Positions 13,615 to 20,130 of a stretch of 37,950 nucleotides of DNA are shown in pieces. Under the pieces are notes generated by a model. The model saw nothing but the letters and a program-made list of their open reading frames with translations. It was not told the origin of the DNA and did no database searches. Position numbers and translations under genes: made by a program. The stretch comes from a virus. The stretch's first letter is position 1. Each line of letters begins with the position of its first letter. The stretch lies in IMG/VR virus record IMGVR_UViG_3300006616_000045, positions 1-37,950 of that record, one strand, 5' to 3'.

Positions 13615-14077
13615 CAAAAATCTCTTTAGACTTGTCGCCATCTGCGATGACTTTAAGTTTGCTTGTTGGATAATGGAACACAATTTCTTGGTCATCCAAA
13701 GGATTGCGGCGGTTTGGTGACTTGGGGCTTACTCGAATGTCGCCTTCCAAGAAAACATCTTCAAGTGAGCAGTAGGCCAAGCAATCTTTGTAATTCACTG
13801 CAAAGAGGCAAGGAATGTTCATCACTGGCGCAATTTCGTGCCATCCCTTAACCTTGGTATAGCTAATCATAATTGTGGGATATTTAAGCCTTGTGACATA
13901 CCGCTTTCTGACTTCGACGTAGGCCACGGGCCTGTCGATCCCGTCATCTGGTTTGTGTAAAAAACCGTCAAACAATCCTTTTTTTTGGTGGGCTAAAACA
14001 TAGTTGGCATCCCATCTTTCGCTCAGATATTGAAGCACCCTGTTTTCGTGCCTGTTGTCCTCATCTAATGAGAGCAT
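13538..14077 (-). CDS. PD-(D/E)XK-like nuclease candidate
   Basis: 179 residues, ATG behind GAAGGAG, overlapping the upstream gene by 13 bp. The first 110 residues look like a restriction-nuclease fold: Glu11 in helix 1 (HENRVLQYLSERW), Asp37 in LFDGFL, then VAYVEVRKRY with Glu55 and Arg57/Lys58 in place of the usual E-x-K, and a later TKVKGWHEI. The last 50 residues are a Glu/Lys/Ser-rich disordered tail. DNA end or flap processing alongside ERF and SSB is plausible. The E-x-R variant leaves activity open. Confidence 0.45.
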   Translation of the reverse strand: MLSLDEDNRHENRVLQYLSERWDANYVLAHQKKGLFDGFLHKPDDGIDRPVAYVEVRKRYVTRLKYPTIMISYTKVKGWHEIAPVMNIPCLFAVNYKDCLAYCSLEDVFLEGDIRVSPKSPNRRNPLDDQEIVFHYPTSKLKVIADGDKSKEIFDDKPSEETASGSEETKNEKEPKVSA

Positions 14078-14487
14078 TTATTTTCTCCTTCTGTTAGATG
14101 TAGAGGGTCACAGCCAATCGCCTCTGCTAGTTTTTCCATGCTGCGCTCGAAGTAAACATGAAATTCGTTTTGTGACATATCGTCGAAGCTGATGCTGTCC
14201 GTAGCCTTAACCAATTCGCCCGTGAATGGCGAAACCCTTGTCTTGTAGTACCCGCAAGCAAGTTTCAGTTCGTGATGCAGGTGGGCTTCTGTGGGCCACA
14301 TATCTGTTGCCTTGACGGTGCGTCGAAGGGCTGACCAATACAGGTTGTGGTGCGGGTTAGATCGCTTGCCCGTGGAGTGCAGATTAAACGTCTGACCCTC
14401 TTTGTAGTCATCCATTTTTTCCGCGTCATATGCGGTGACGGGCAAAAGCTGCCCATCACGCAAAAACATTTGTGGCCTGTACTTCAT
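14065..14487 (-). CDS. DUF1367-like recombination-block protein
   Basis: 140 residues from the ATG at 14487, which overlaps the upstream stop (ATGA). The features KRSNPHHNLYWSALRRTVKA, then LHHELKLACGYYKTRVSPFT and SISFDDMSQNEFHVYFERSM follow the DUF1367 pattern (RNxxHHxxYxxL..., ISFxxMxxxEFxxxYERA). NinB-type recombination proteins are similar in place and size and remain an alternative. DUF1367 proteins have no proven function but travel with phage recombination genes, as here with SSB, ERF and nucleases. Confidence 0.6.
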   Translation of the reverse strand: MKYRPQMFLRDGQLLPVTAYDAEKMDDYKEGQTFNLHSTGKRSNPHHNLYWSALRRTVKATDMWPTEAHLHHELKLACGYYKTRVSPFTGELVKATDSISFDDMSQNEFHVYFERSMEKLAEAIGCDPLHLTEGENKCSH

Positions 14488-14708
14488 TCGATGCGCCACC
14501 AACGCCAACGGTTTTCGCCAATTTGACGCTGTGATCCTCTGAAGCCAAATTTACGCCGCGCATATTGAGAACAGCTTGCCAAAGTATTTACATTGTCAAA
14601 AAGGATACTGTCGCCAATATCCATGTCTTTGACGAAACTATATTTTTCATCTGTGGAAAAATTTCGAGCGTTAGGCATTGGTATGCCTTTTTCAACTTTA
14701 AAACCCAT
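14484..14708 (-). CDS. Small early protein, unknown
   Basis: 74 residues from the second of two adjacent ATGs, which is better spaced from AAGGAG. The product starts MGFKVEKGIPMPNAR. The second half is basic (YARRKFGFRGSQRQIGENRW, ending RWWRIE) and could bind nucleic acid. The phrase YSFVKDMDIGDSILFDNVNT resembles small phage proteins near recombination genes. No catalytic residues are seen. Coupled to the DUF1367-like gene. Confidence 0.6.
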   Translation of the reverse strand: MGFKVEKGIPMPNARNFSTDEKYSFVKDMDIGDSILFDNVNTLASCSQYARRKFGFRGSQRQIGENRWRWWRIE

Positions 14709-14722
14709 CATGTTCTCCTTTT

Positions 14723-15109
14723 TTAAAATGGGATTTCGTCATCTAGGTCTGGCCTAGACTTTTGGTCAATATTCTGACCCTCTGCATAGCGGTTGTCGCC
14801 GCCATCTGATGCGGGCTTTGAACCCATAAGGGTGACATCATTTGCCCGTATTTGAAGGTATGTGCGACCCTCATGTTCGCGCACACCAAGTTCGCCAGTG
14901 ACACATATTTTTGTGCCTTTCTTTATGTATTGGCTTACAGCCTCACCTCTCTTTCCCCAGAATGTTACATCAAAATACATCGTGGTTTTCTTGTCCCCGT
15001 AGCCGCTGTTCACGGCTACTGCGAAGGAAGCAAATGGGGTTTTGTCCATACCCCCACCTTTAACTTCACAGTCACGGGTGACATTCCCTGCGATACTAAT
15101 GACTTTCAT
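14723..15109 (-). CDS. ssb: Single-stranded DNA-binding protein
   Basis: 128 residues with one OB fold: MKVISIAGNVTRDCEVKGGG, FASFAVAVNSGYGDKKTTMY, FDVTFWGKRGEAVSQYIKKG, VTGELGVREHEGRTYLQIRA. A short linker ends in the acidic tip DDEIPF, through which SSB proteins contact partner enzymes. It protects single strands and loads annealase and host replication factors. ATG overlaps the ERF stop (ATGA), so annealase and SSB are made together. No residue expected for the fold is obviously missing. Confidence 0.93.
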   Translation of the reverse strand: MKVISIAGNVTRDCEVKGGGMDKTPFASFAVAVNSGYGDKKTTMYFDVTFWGKRGEAVSQYIKKGTKICVTGELGVREHEGRTYLQIRANDVTLMGSKPASDGGDNRYAEGQNIDQKSRPDLDDEIPF

Positions 15110-15702
15110 ATTTTCAACTCCGTTTTACGTTTACTGTGGGCTGCGGTTAGCAAGTCAAACTGTTCTTCAGTCATTTCCTTGCTGTCTAAAAACTTCTGAT
15201 ATTTGGGTTCAAATTTGTCAAATGCAGCAGCGGTACAATTTTCATAGAATTGCAACGTGGCGTCAAATCGCGCTTGGAAGTCAAGTTCCATTGGCTTGTC
15301 CATTTGCGCGGGCTTAGAAGCCTTGAAGTCATCAGCTTCTTCTTCGCTGTAAACATCCCCGTGTAGGCCAACTAACTTCAGGATCACACGATCCTTTGCG
15401 CGTTTTTCAGCCATCGCAAACGGGTAAGAATTTTTGTTGTTATAAGGTGCAGCTTCGCCAATTGACCATTCGCTTACGTCACCCATGTGACCTGTGACAA
15501 TCATCACGCACTGCTTTTGGCCTACGTCAGCTTCTACAATCTGTGGCGGGTCAAATTTGATGTTGCGGTGGGCGGCTACTTTTTCGAGTGCCTTGTGAAG
15601 CAAGACGAAAGTACCGTGGCAGTCCCATCCCGCAGTTTGTGGTGTCATGCCAATCTCGCGCAGCACGTCACCTACTTTTTCTGGCACATTTGATTTTTTC
15701 AT
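15106..15702 (-). CDS. erf: ERF-family single-strand annealing protein
   Basis: 198 residues. ERF proteins anneal complementary strands and help circularise phage DNA. Seen: LREIGMTPQTAGWDCHGTFV, then WSIGEAAPYNNKNSYPFAMA followed by EKRAKDRVILKLVGLHGDVY, the ERF signature region around A-E-K-R-A-x-D-R, and a charged C-terminal helix. Length is usual for the family. ATG overlaps the upstream small gene and its stop overlaps SSB. With RusA and the nuclease candidates it gives a self-contained recombination set. Confidence 0.9.
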   Translation of the reverse strand: MKKSNVPEKVGDVLREIGMTPQTAGWDCHGTFVLLHKALEKVAAHRNIKFDPPQIVEADVGQKQCVMIVTGHMGDVSEWSIGEAAPYNNKNSYPFAMAEKRAKDRVILKLVGLHGDVYSEEEADDFKASKPAQMDKPMELDFQARFDATLQFYENCTAAAFDKFEPKYQKFLDSKEMTEEQFDLLTAAHSKRKTELKI

Positions 15703-15887
15703 TTAACGGCTCCTTTGAATTGCACGGCCTGAAATAAAGGATTTGCCTTTTGTTCTTCAGCCGCAGATTTGACTGCTTGCTCAACCAATTCAAATATTTC
15801 TACTGGAAGTGGTTTGTTCGAGCAATTGTATTTCAGAATATTTTTGAAAATATGTGCTGTTACAGCAGAAGGTGTCACGGTGTCCAT
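15699..15887 (-). CDS. Small early protein, unknown
   Basis: 62 residues, first gene of the leftward recombination unit, ATG behind GGAGAACATAAAAA. Helical (VTAHIFKNILKYNCSNKPLP, FELVEQAVKSAAEEQKANPL). Coupled to ERF by ATGA, so it may regulate or accompany the annealase. No family recognised. Confidence 0.6.
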   Translation of the reverse strand: MDTVTPSAVTAHIFKNILKYNCSNKPLPVEIFELVEQAVKSAAEEQKANPLFQAVQFKGAVK

Positions 15888-15920
15888 TTTTTATGTTCTC
15901 CAATTTGTTGCCTAAAAAAG

Positions 15921-15951
15921 TGTTTACAGGAAATTTATTTCAGTGTAAAGG
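15921..15951. promoter_or_regulatory. Divergent promoter region with palindromic operator
   Basis: TTTACA (15923) and TGTAAA (15949) frame an imperfect 27-bp palindrome with inner GAAAT/ATTTC arms. Each arm can serve as a -35 facing the other: rightward TTTACA-17 bp-TAAAGG into the HTH gene, leftward TTTACA-17 bp-TAAACA into the recombination unit. The -10 hexamers are poor, so activator help or a different reading is possible. The adjacent HTH protein is the natural candidate to bind it. Confidence 0.45.
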
Positions 15952-15981
15952 GTCAATTACAACTTTTTATGGGAGAAAAAT

Positions 15982-16197
15982 ATGCAAGATATGAATGTTG
16001 TACTGGATGGCTCGACGTTGCGCCAATTTCTGAAGGGTGTTAGCGTTGTGGATATTTCCAGAGAAACAGGCTTGGCGCGGCCTACTATCTATCGCGCAAT
16101 GGAAGATGACAGCGATCCAAGGCTATCGACAGCGCGGTTGCTTTCAGATTATTGTAGCCGCCACTTCAGTGTTGGCGTTGCAAAAAGAAAACCCTGA
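15982..16197 (+). CDS. Small Cro/HTH-type regulator
   Basis: 71 residues, ATG six bases behind GGGAG. The core SVVDISRETGLARPTIYRAM is a helix-turn-helix (helix DISRETGL, turn, recognition helix PTIYRAMED) and is followed by LSTARLLSDYCSRHFSV, like antitoxin or Cro-type DNA-binding proteins. No toxin partner is seen next to it. Its location beside the palindromic divergent promoter suggests it controls both early directions, perhaps as a Cro-like timer. It could instead serve superinfection immunity, but no integrase supports lysogeny. Confidence 0.65.
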   Translation: MQDMNVVLDGSTLRQFLKGVSVVDISRETGLARPTIYRAMEDDSDPRLSTARLLSDYCSRHFSVGVAKRKP

Positions 16198-16218
16198 CAA
16201 TCGTGAGACTGTCAGGGT
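16187..16218 (-). terminator. Minus-oriented rho-independent terminator behind the HTH gene
   Basis: ACCCTGACA and TGTCAGGGT form a perfect 9-bp stem with a 10-nt loop. On the minus strand TTTCTTTTT follows, so it would stop leftward transcription. No leftward gene lies to its right until the window's end, so it may block antisense transcripts from entering the divergent promoter. In the plus direction it lacks a T run. Confidence 0.5.
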
Positions 16219-16256
16219 GGGCAACAAAGTGTGGAATTTGGGAGAACACACACACA

Positions 16257-16292
16257 ATGTGGGGCTTTTATAACACGCCTCACCTCAGATAA
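16257..16292 (+). other. Possible 11-codon leader ORF before the replication gene
   Basis: MWGFYNTPHLR is encoded just upstream of the DUF1376 gene, behind a GGGAGAAC that matches the early ribosome sites but at a long 12-base distance. It ends three bases before the next ribosome site. It could be a regulatory leader or chance. Nothing else supports it. Confidence 0.2.
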
Positions 16293-16304
16293 AAAGAGGT
16301 AAAG

Positions 16305-17030
16305 ATGACAAACACGCCGTGGTTCAAATTTTATCCGTCAGACTTTCTGGCAGGTACAAGTGGCCTCACAGCCGCAGAAAGAGGCGTCTACATCACTGTT
16401 TTGGCTTTGATGTACGAATACGAAGGCGAAGTTAAACTGGATCATAGCCGCCTTGCAAGGCGCTGTGGCGTACCGTCTGGCAGCTTCAAAAAGATTTTGG
16501 CGGCACTATTAGACGAAGGTAAGCTGATCCAAACGGACACTGGCATATCTAATGAACGTGCCATGAAAGAGATTGCAGATCGCCAAAAACACATCTCCAC
16601 ATTGCGAAGTGGTGCAGCTAAAACCAACGCCATAAAAGCGGAAAAAAGGCAACAAAAACAACGGGCCTCTTTACGCCTAGCGTCTGCTGACCGTGACGCA
16701 TACCAGATACCAGATACAGATACTACAATAGATACTGACGTATCTATTGATGCTGAAGCATCTAAGGTGAGCAAAGAAATTAAGGCTCTCTGGGATAGAG
16801 GTGTGCCGTTTCTGGTGGAGTGTGGGACAGCGGAAAAAAGCGCAAGGTCATTGATTGGCAAGTGGATCAAGGCTCATGGCGGCAATCAAGTGTTTGAGGT
16901 TTTCAAGGCAGCAAAGGCGGCGGGGACGGGCGATCCAGTGAGTTATATTACGAAGGGGCTAAAATCAGGATCGACAAATGAAAATGTGGCTGATATGGTC
17001 GCTGTGGCAGCAAAGAAACTTAAAGCGTAG
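16305..17030 (+). CDS. DUF1376 replication initiation-type protein
   Basis: 241 residues. The N-terminal domain (WFKFYPSDFLAGTSGLTAAE, ERGVYITVLALMYEYEGEVK, LARRCGVPSGSFKKILAALL) is the winged-helix DUF1376 domain found in phage and plasmid initiators. The middle is Lys/Arg/Gln-rich and disordered. The C-terminal half (KALWDRGVPFLVECGTAEKS, KWIKAHGGNQVFEVFKAAKA) forms a second helical domain, common in such initiators. It likely binds an origin and recruits host replication proteins, since no phage polymerase or helicase is encoded here. An origin may lie in or near this gene but none was recognised. Confidence 0.75.
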   Translation: MTNTPWFKFYPSDFLAGTSGLTAAERGVYITVLALMYEYEGEVKLDHSRLARRCGVPSGSFKKILAALLDEGKLIQTDTGISNERAMKEIADRQKHISTLRSGAAKTNAIKAEKRQQKQRASLRLASADRDAYQIPDTDTTIDTDVSIDAEASKVSKEIKALWDRGVPFLVECGTAEKSARSLIGKWIKAHGGNQVFEVFKAAKAAGTGDPVSYITKGLKSGSTNENVADMVAVAAKKLKA

Positions 17031-17041
17031 GGAGAAACGCA

Positions 17042-17593
17042 ATGAGAACGGAATTTCTAACAAATCGAGTATCAAGCCTTTTGTCGCGGTTTTCGCCGCC
17101 AAGAGCAATTGCCAACAATGAGGAAGCAAAATCTGATGAGGTGCAGATCATCATGGAAGCAGTGAACAGATTTGCACCAAGTAGGGGCTATGAAGATTGG
17201 TGGCCTAAATTTGAGCGTGAGTTATTGGAAAACCACGAAACGCGATCTTGGCCGCTTCTAAGCGAATTGAAAAAGGCGGCAGGTAAGATTAGAGGGCCGC
17301 AGAAGCACTTCACAGACATGACGGGCGACAACGCGGAGTTTTGTCCGTACAAGGCAAACGCGGCAAGAATGAACAACGGGCAACCCGTTTCAGAGTTTTA
17401 TCTGTACGGGCGTGAGGCAGTCGAATTGAAGCGCAGGGGATTAGTTCAAGATGACATCTTTGAGCGTCACAAGCGCAGCTATTATTATCACCTTGAGAAA
17501 GTCTATGGGAAGGAACAGGCTGACCAGATGATTGCGGCCCGTGATCAGATGACCCAAGATGCTTTGCGGGTTATGAGAGAAAAAGGGCTTTGA
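17042..17593 (+). CDS. Replication-associated partner protein, unknown
   Basis: 183 residues. It follows the DUF1376 gene by 11 bp, with GGGAGAAACGC as ribosome site. The protein is helical and charged (SRGYEDWWPKFERELLENHE, WPLLSELKKAAGKIRGPQKH, RRGLVQDDIFERHKRSYYYH, VYGKEQADQMIAARDQMTQD). No Walker motif is seen, so it is not a classic helicase loader, yet its position matches that of helicase-recruiting partners in phages with DUF1376-type initiators. Function inferred from context only. Confidence 0.6.
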   Translation: MRTEFLTNRVSSLLSRFSPPRAIANNEEAKSDEVQIIMEAVNRFAPSRGYEDWWPKFERELLENHETRSWPLLSELKKAAGKIRGPQKHFTDMTGDNAEFCPYKANAARMNNGQPVSEFYLYGREAVELKRRGLVQDDIFERHKRSYYYHLEKVYGKEQADQMIAARDQMTQDALRVMREKGL

Positions 17594-17656
17594 GGAATTA
17601 GGTTTTCATGTTAGCCTAATGATGTCTACTGCTCCTTTAGGGTTAGACATTTCACT

Positions 17657-17672
17657 GACAGGAACCCCTGTC
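17657..17672 (+). other. Short stable hairpin upstream of the terminator
   Basis: GACAGG-AACC-CCTGTC gives a perfect 6-bp stem and 4-nt loop. A further ATTAGG...CCTAAT pair lies at 17597-17620. With the terminator at 17686 they make a structured 130-nt stretch between the replication genes and terminase. Nothing else is recognised in the gap. Confidence 0.35.
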
Positions 17673-17685
17673 TGCCTCTTTAACT

Positions 17686-17727
17686 GCTCCCCTTGGTTTC
17701 TCACAGACACAAGGGGGGCTTTTTTTT
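17686..17727 (+). terminator. Strong rho-independent terminator before terminase
   Basis: GCTCCCCTTG and CAAGGGGGGC form a 10-bp stem (one G-U) around a 14-nt loop, followed by eight T. It ends the replication transcript and insulates terminase and late genes. A late promoter for terminase is expected between 17728 and 17783 but no convincing hexamer pair was found. Confidence 0.85.
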
Positions 17728-17782
17728 ATTCGCTAGAAATGATATTTATATTCTTGGACGCACCCAAATCAGGACGTACAAA

Positions 17783-18070
17783 ATGCAACCAGAAGATGAA
17801 AAAAAGCCTAAAGAACGCAAAAATACGGGCAACATGGGAAAAGGTAGACCCAAGGGCGCTACCAACAAAAACAGCAAATTATTGAAAGATGCTATACTCG
17901 AAGCAGCAAATAGCGCGGGCGGCAAAAGAGGTATGGTGGCCTACCTTGAGGTACAGGCGATAGCAAACCCTACAGCTTTTATGACGCTGATGGGCAAGGT
18001 GCTTCCCATGCAGGTGCAGGGTAGCGGTAAAGACGGGGAACATGAGTTCACTATTACATGGAAACGATAG
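17783..18070 (+). CDS. Terminase small subunit candidate
   Basis: 95 residues from the ATG at 17783. A longer reading begins inside the terminator. N-terminal Lys-rich region with KGRPKGATNKNSKLLKDAIL, a basic motif seen in small DNA-binding and terminase-small proteins (DUF5681-like), followed by a helical part (GGKRGMVAYLEVQAIANPTA, FMTLMGKVLPMQVQG). The small subunit chooses packaging DNA and activates the large subunit. It overlaps TerL by 13 bp, strong support for the assignment. Shorter than classic TerS, so DNA recognition by the basic arm is an inference. Confidence 0.75.
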   Translation: MQPEDEKKPKERKNTGNMGKGRPKGATNKNSKLLKDAILEAANSAGGKRGMVAYLEVQAIANPTAFMTLMGKVLPMQVQGSGKDGEHEFTITWKR

Positions 18071-19317
18071 AGATAGATTATCGTCCAAGGCCACAAGCGC
18101 GTGAATTTCACAACAGAACAGAGAGGTTTGCGCTTCTGGTCGCGCACAGGCGGTTTGGGAAAACGGTTGCAACAATCAATGATCTGATCCGCGCTTGCTT
18201 TACGATACCGCGTGACGATGTGAGGGTAGCATACATTGCCCCATATCTTTCTCAGGCAAAAGCGGTGGCATGGGATTATGTGCTGCAATACACCAAAGAC
18301 ATCCCAAACATTAAAGTCAATCACAGCGAATTGCGGATAGATTTCCCAAACGGTGCTAGGCTTAGATTGTACGGTGCAGACAATTACAACGCCATGCGTG
18401 GCCTTTATTTCGATCTGGTTGTGTTAGACGAAATGGCAGACTTCCCCGCGTCAGCGTGGCCCACAGTGATTAGGCCAAGCCTTGTGGACAGGCAGGGCGG
18501 TGCTACGATCATTGGAACGCCAAAGGGTAAGAATGAATTTTGGGAGATGTACGATTTTGCACAAAATCACCCTGAATGGTTTTGTCGAATGTTTAAGGCA
18601 TCAGAAACCAAATTGATTGATGAGGGCGAATTAGAGGAAGCGAAGCGAACAATGGGCGAAGATCGCTATGAGCAAGAGTTTGAGTGTTCTTTTGAGGCAG
18701 CTATTCAAGGCGCGTATTATGCTCAAGAGATGAAGCAAGCCACGGAAAATAAGCGAATAGTAATTGTGCCGTATGACCCAAGTGTAGGCGTGGTCACGGC
18801 TTGGGATTTAGGGATTGGAGACAGCACAGCGATTTGGTTCGCGCAGTTTGTAGGCCAAGAGATCAGGATTATAGATTATTACGAAAGCAGCGGGGTTGGG
18901 CTAGATCACTATGCAAAGGTTCTCAGCGAAAAAGGTTATCACTACGAAAAGCACATTTTACCGCACGATGTGCGCGTCAAAGAATTGGGGACGGGGAAAA
19001 GTAGGCTTGAAACGCTTGATGCGTTGGGGATACGGCAAGTTGAGATTGCACCGCAGCTAAGTGTGGATGACGGGATACAGGCGGCGAGGTCGATGATTGC
19101 CCGTTGTTGGTTCGATGAAGAAAATTGTAGCAGGGGCATTGAGGCATTGCGTCAATACAGGCGTGAGTTTGACGAGCGATTAAAAACGTGGCGCGGCAGA
19201 CCGTTGCACGATTGGACATCGCACGGTGCAGATGCGTTCAGATATTTGGCTGTTGGCTATCGCCCAGATACAGGGTGGGGAGAGCCTATCAGAAGGAATT
19301 TGCGCGGGATTGCGTGA
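18058..19317 (+). CDS. terL: Terminase large subunit
   Basis: 419 residues. ATPase domain: an adenine-binding start near residue 13, Walker A VAHRRFGKT (28-36), Walker B VVLDEM with Asp124/Glu125, then the coupling segment around IIGTPKGKNEFW. Nuclease domain: TAWDLGIGDSTAIW with Asp250, a further acidic segment, and a late HGADAFRYLAVG near residue 395, in the RNase H-like order typical of TerL. It cuts concatemers and drives DNA into the procapsid through the portal. No residue expected for catalysis is missing. The end near residue 419 is normal for compact terminases. Confidence 0.96.
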   Translation: METIEIDYRPRPQAREFHNRTERFALLVAHRRFGKTVATINDLIRACFTIPRDDVRVAYIAPYLSQAKAVAWDYVLQYTKDIPNIKVNHSELRIDFPNGARLRLYGADNYNAMRGLYFDLVVLDEMADFPASAWPTVIRPSLVDRQGGATIIGTPKGKNEFWEMYDFAQNHPEWFCRMFKASETKLIDEGELEEAKRTMGEDRYEQEFECSFEAAIQGAYYAQEMKQATENKRIVIVPYDPSVGVVTAWDLGIGDSTAIWFAQFVGQEIRIIDYYESSGVGLDHYAKVLSEKGYHYEKHILPHDVRVKELGTGKSRLETLDALGIRQVEIAPQLSVDDGIQAARSMIARCWFDEENCSRGIEALRQYRREFDERLKTWRGRPLHDWTSHGADAFRYLAVGYRPDTGWGEPIRRNLRGIA

Positions 19318-19350
19318 TGTGGTATGGTTCCGCAAAACGCGGAGTTTCAT

Positions 19351-20130
19351 ATGCCCAAAAAAGAAGATATTGTCAGGCCAAAGGCGCGTCCTGTAGCACT
19401 TGAGCGAGATGGAAACGGTGGCTCCAATAAAGGTGGGTCAAAAGTCGATCCCGCAATCACTAGAAACGACAAGTCTTTTGGCTATCACGGTAAAGATGGA
19501 AACTACGTCCCGTGGTATGTCGATATGGTCAATGGCGGCGGCATGAACGCTTCAGGTGACACTTTCGAGGGCGGGCCGTACAGCGGCGTCCTTAACGCTT
19601 TAGGTGTTAGACCAATGGGAAGCCCTGCATCTGCAACGCCATATGCAAGAGTTGCTTCAAGCGGATCACCATATGGGCAACAGTTTGCCAGTAGTTCAGG
19701 TGATAATTATATTGGCAGCATGGACGCGGCAAATCAGTATCCAAGACGCTCTGACGTTGGTGGGATATTGGACAGGCACTTCGCTGCAAATAGACCGCAA
19801 CCGTCAGGGTTAATGGGTCAGTCACAGCCTGTCGCCGCGCAGACGGGTTATGTTCCAATGAGGATGCCGCCAGTTAGTCAGCCAGTAGTGGCTAATGTGC
19901 CAAGCGGTGACGTTGTTTTGGAAAGCGGGCCTCCTGTGCCTCTTGATGAAACTACTCAGGCACAAAACGCGCTAAACCAGAAAATAATTCAACATGGCGG
20001 GACGCCACAAGCGTTTAATGATTTTCTTGGGCAAATCAGAAGTGAAGGCAGCACAATGCCATTCAAGGATGTGGTTGAAATGTATCTGCAACGGTTGGCA
20101 ATTATGAACAGCACACGCGGCGGGTGGTGA
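19351..20130 (+). CDS. Low-complexity virion-block protein
   Basis: 259 residues from the ATG at 19351, six bases behind CGGAG. The first ATG at 19324 lacks a site. The sequence is Gly/Ser/Pro/Gln-rich and apparently disordered (GGSNKGGSKVDPAITRND, ASATPYARVASSGSPYGQQF, QPVAAQTGYVPMRMPPVS). Only the last 60 residues look folded (QNALNQKIIQHGGTPQAFND, FKDVVEMYLQRLAIM). A poor promoter-like pair (TTGCGC-17 bp-TATGGT, 19300-19328) lies before it. Position after TerL suggests an internal or minor virion protein. Coupled to the next gene by TGATG. Confidence 0.65.
   Translation: MPKKEDIVRPKARPVALERDGNGGSNKGGSKVDPAITRNDKSFGYHGKDGNYVPWYVDMVNGGGMNASGDTFEGGPYSGVLNALGVRPMGSPASATPYARVASSGSPYGQQFASSSGDNYIGSMDAANQYPRRSDVGGILDRHFAANRPQPSGLMGQSQPVAAQTGYVPMRMPPVSQPVVANVPSGDVVLESGPPVPLDETTQAQNALNQKIIQHGGTPQAFNDFLGQIRSEGSTMPFKDVVEMYLQRLAIMNSTRGGW

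Noticed and set aside
15982-16197. Lysogeny repressor
   Set aside because: An HTH protein and operator-like palindrome exist, but no integrase, excisionase or attachment site was seen, so a Cro-like timing role is the safer reading.
17619-17885. 88-codon plus frame before TerS
   Set aside because: It runs through the strong terminator and out of frame into TerS; composition is unlike the neighbours.
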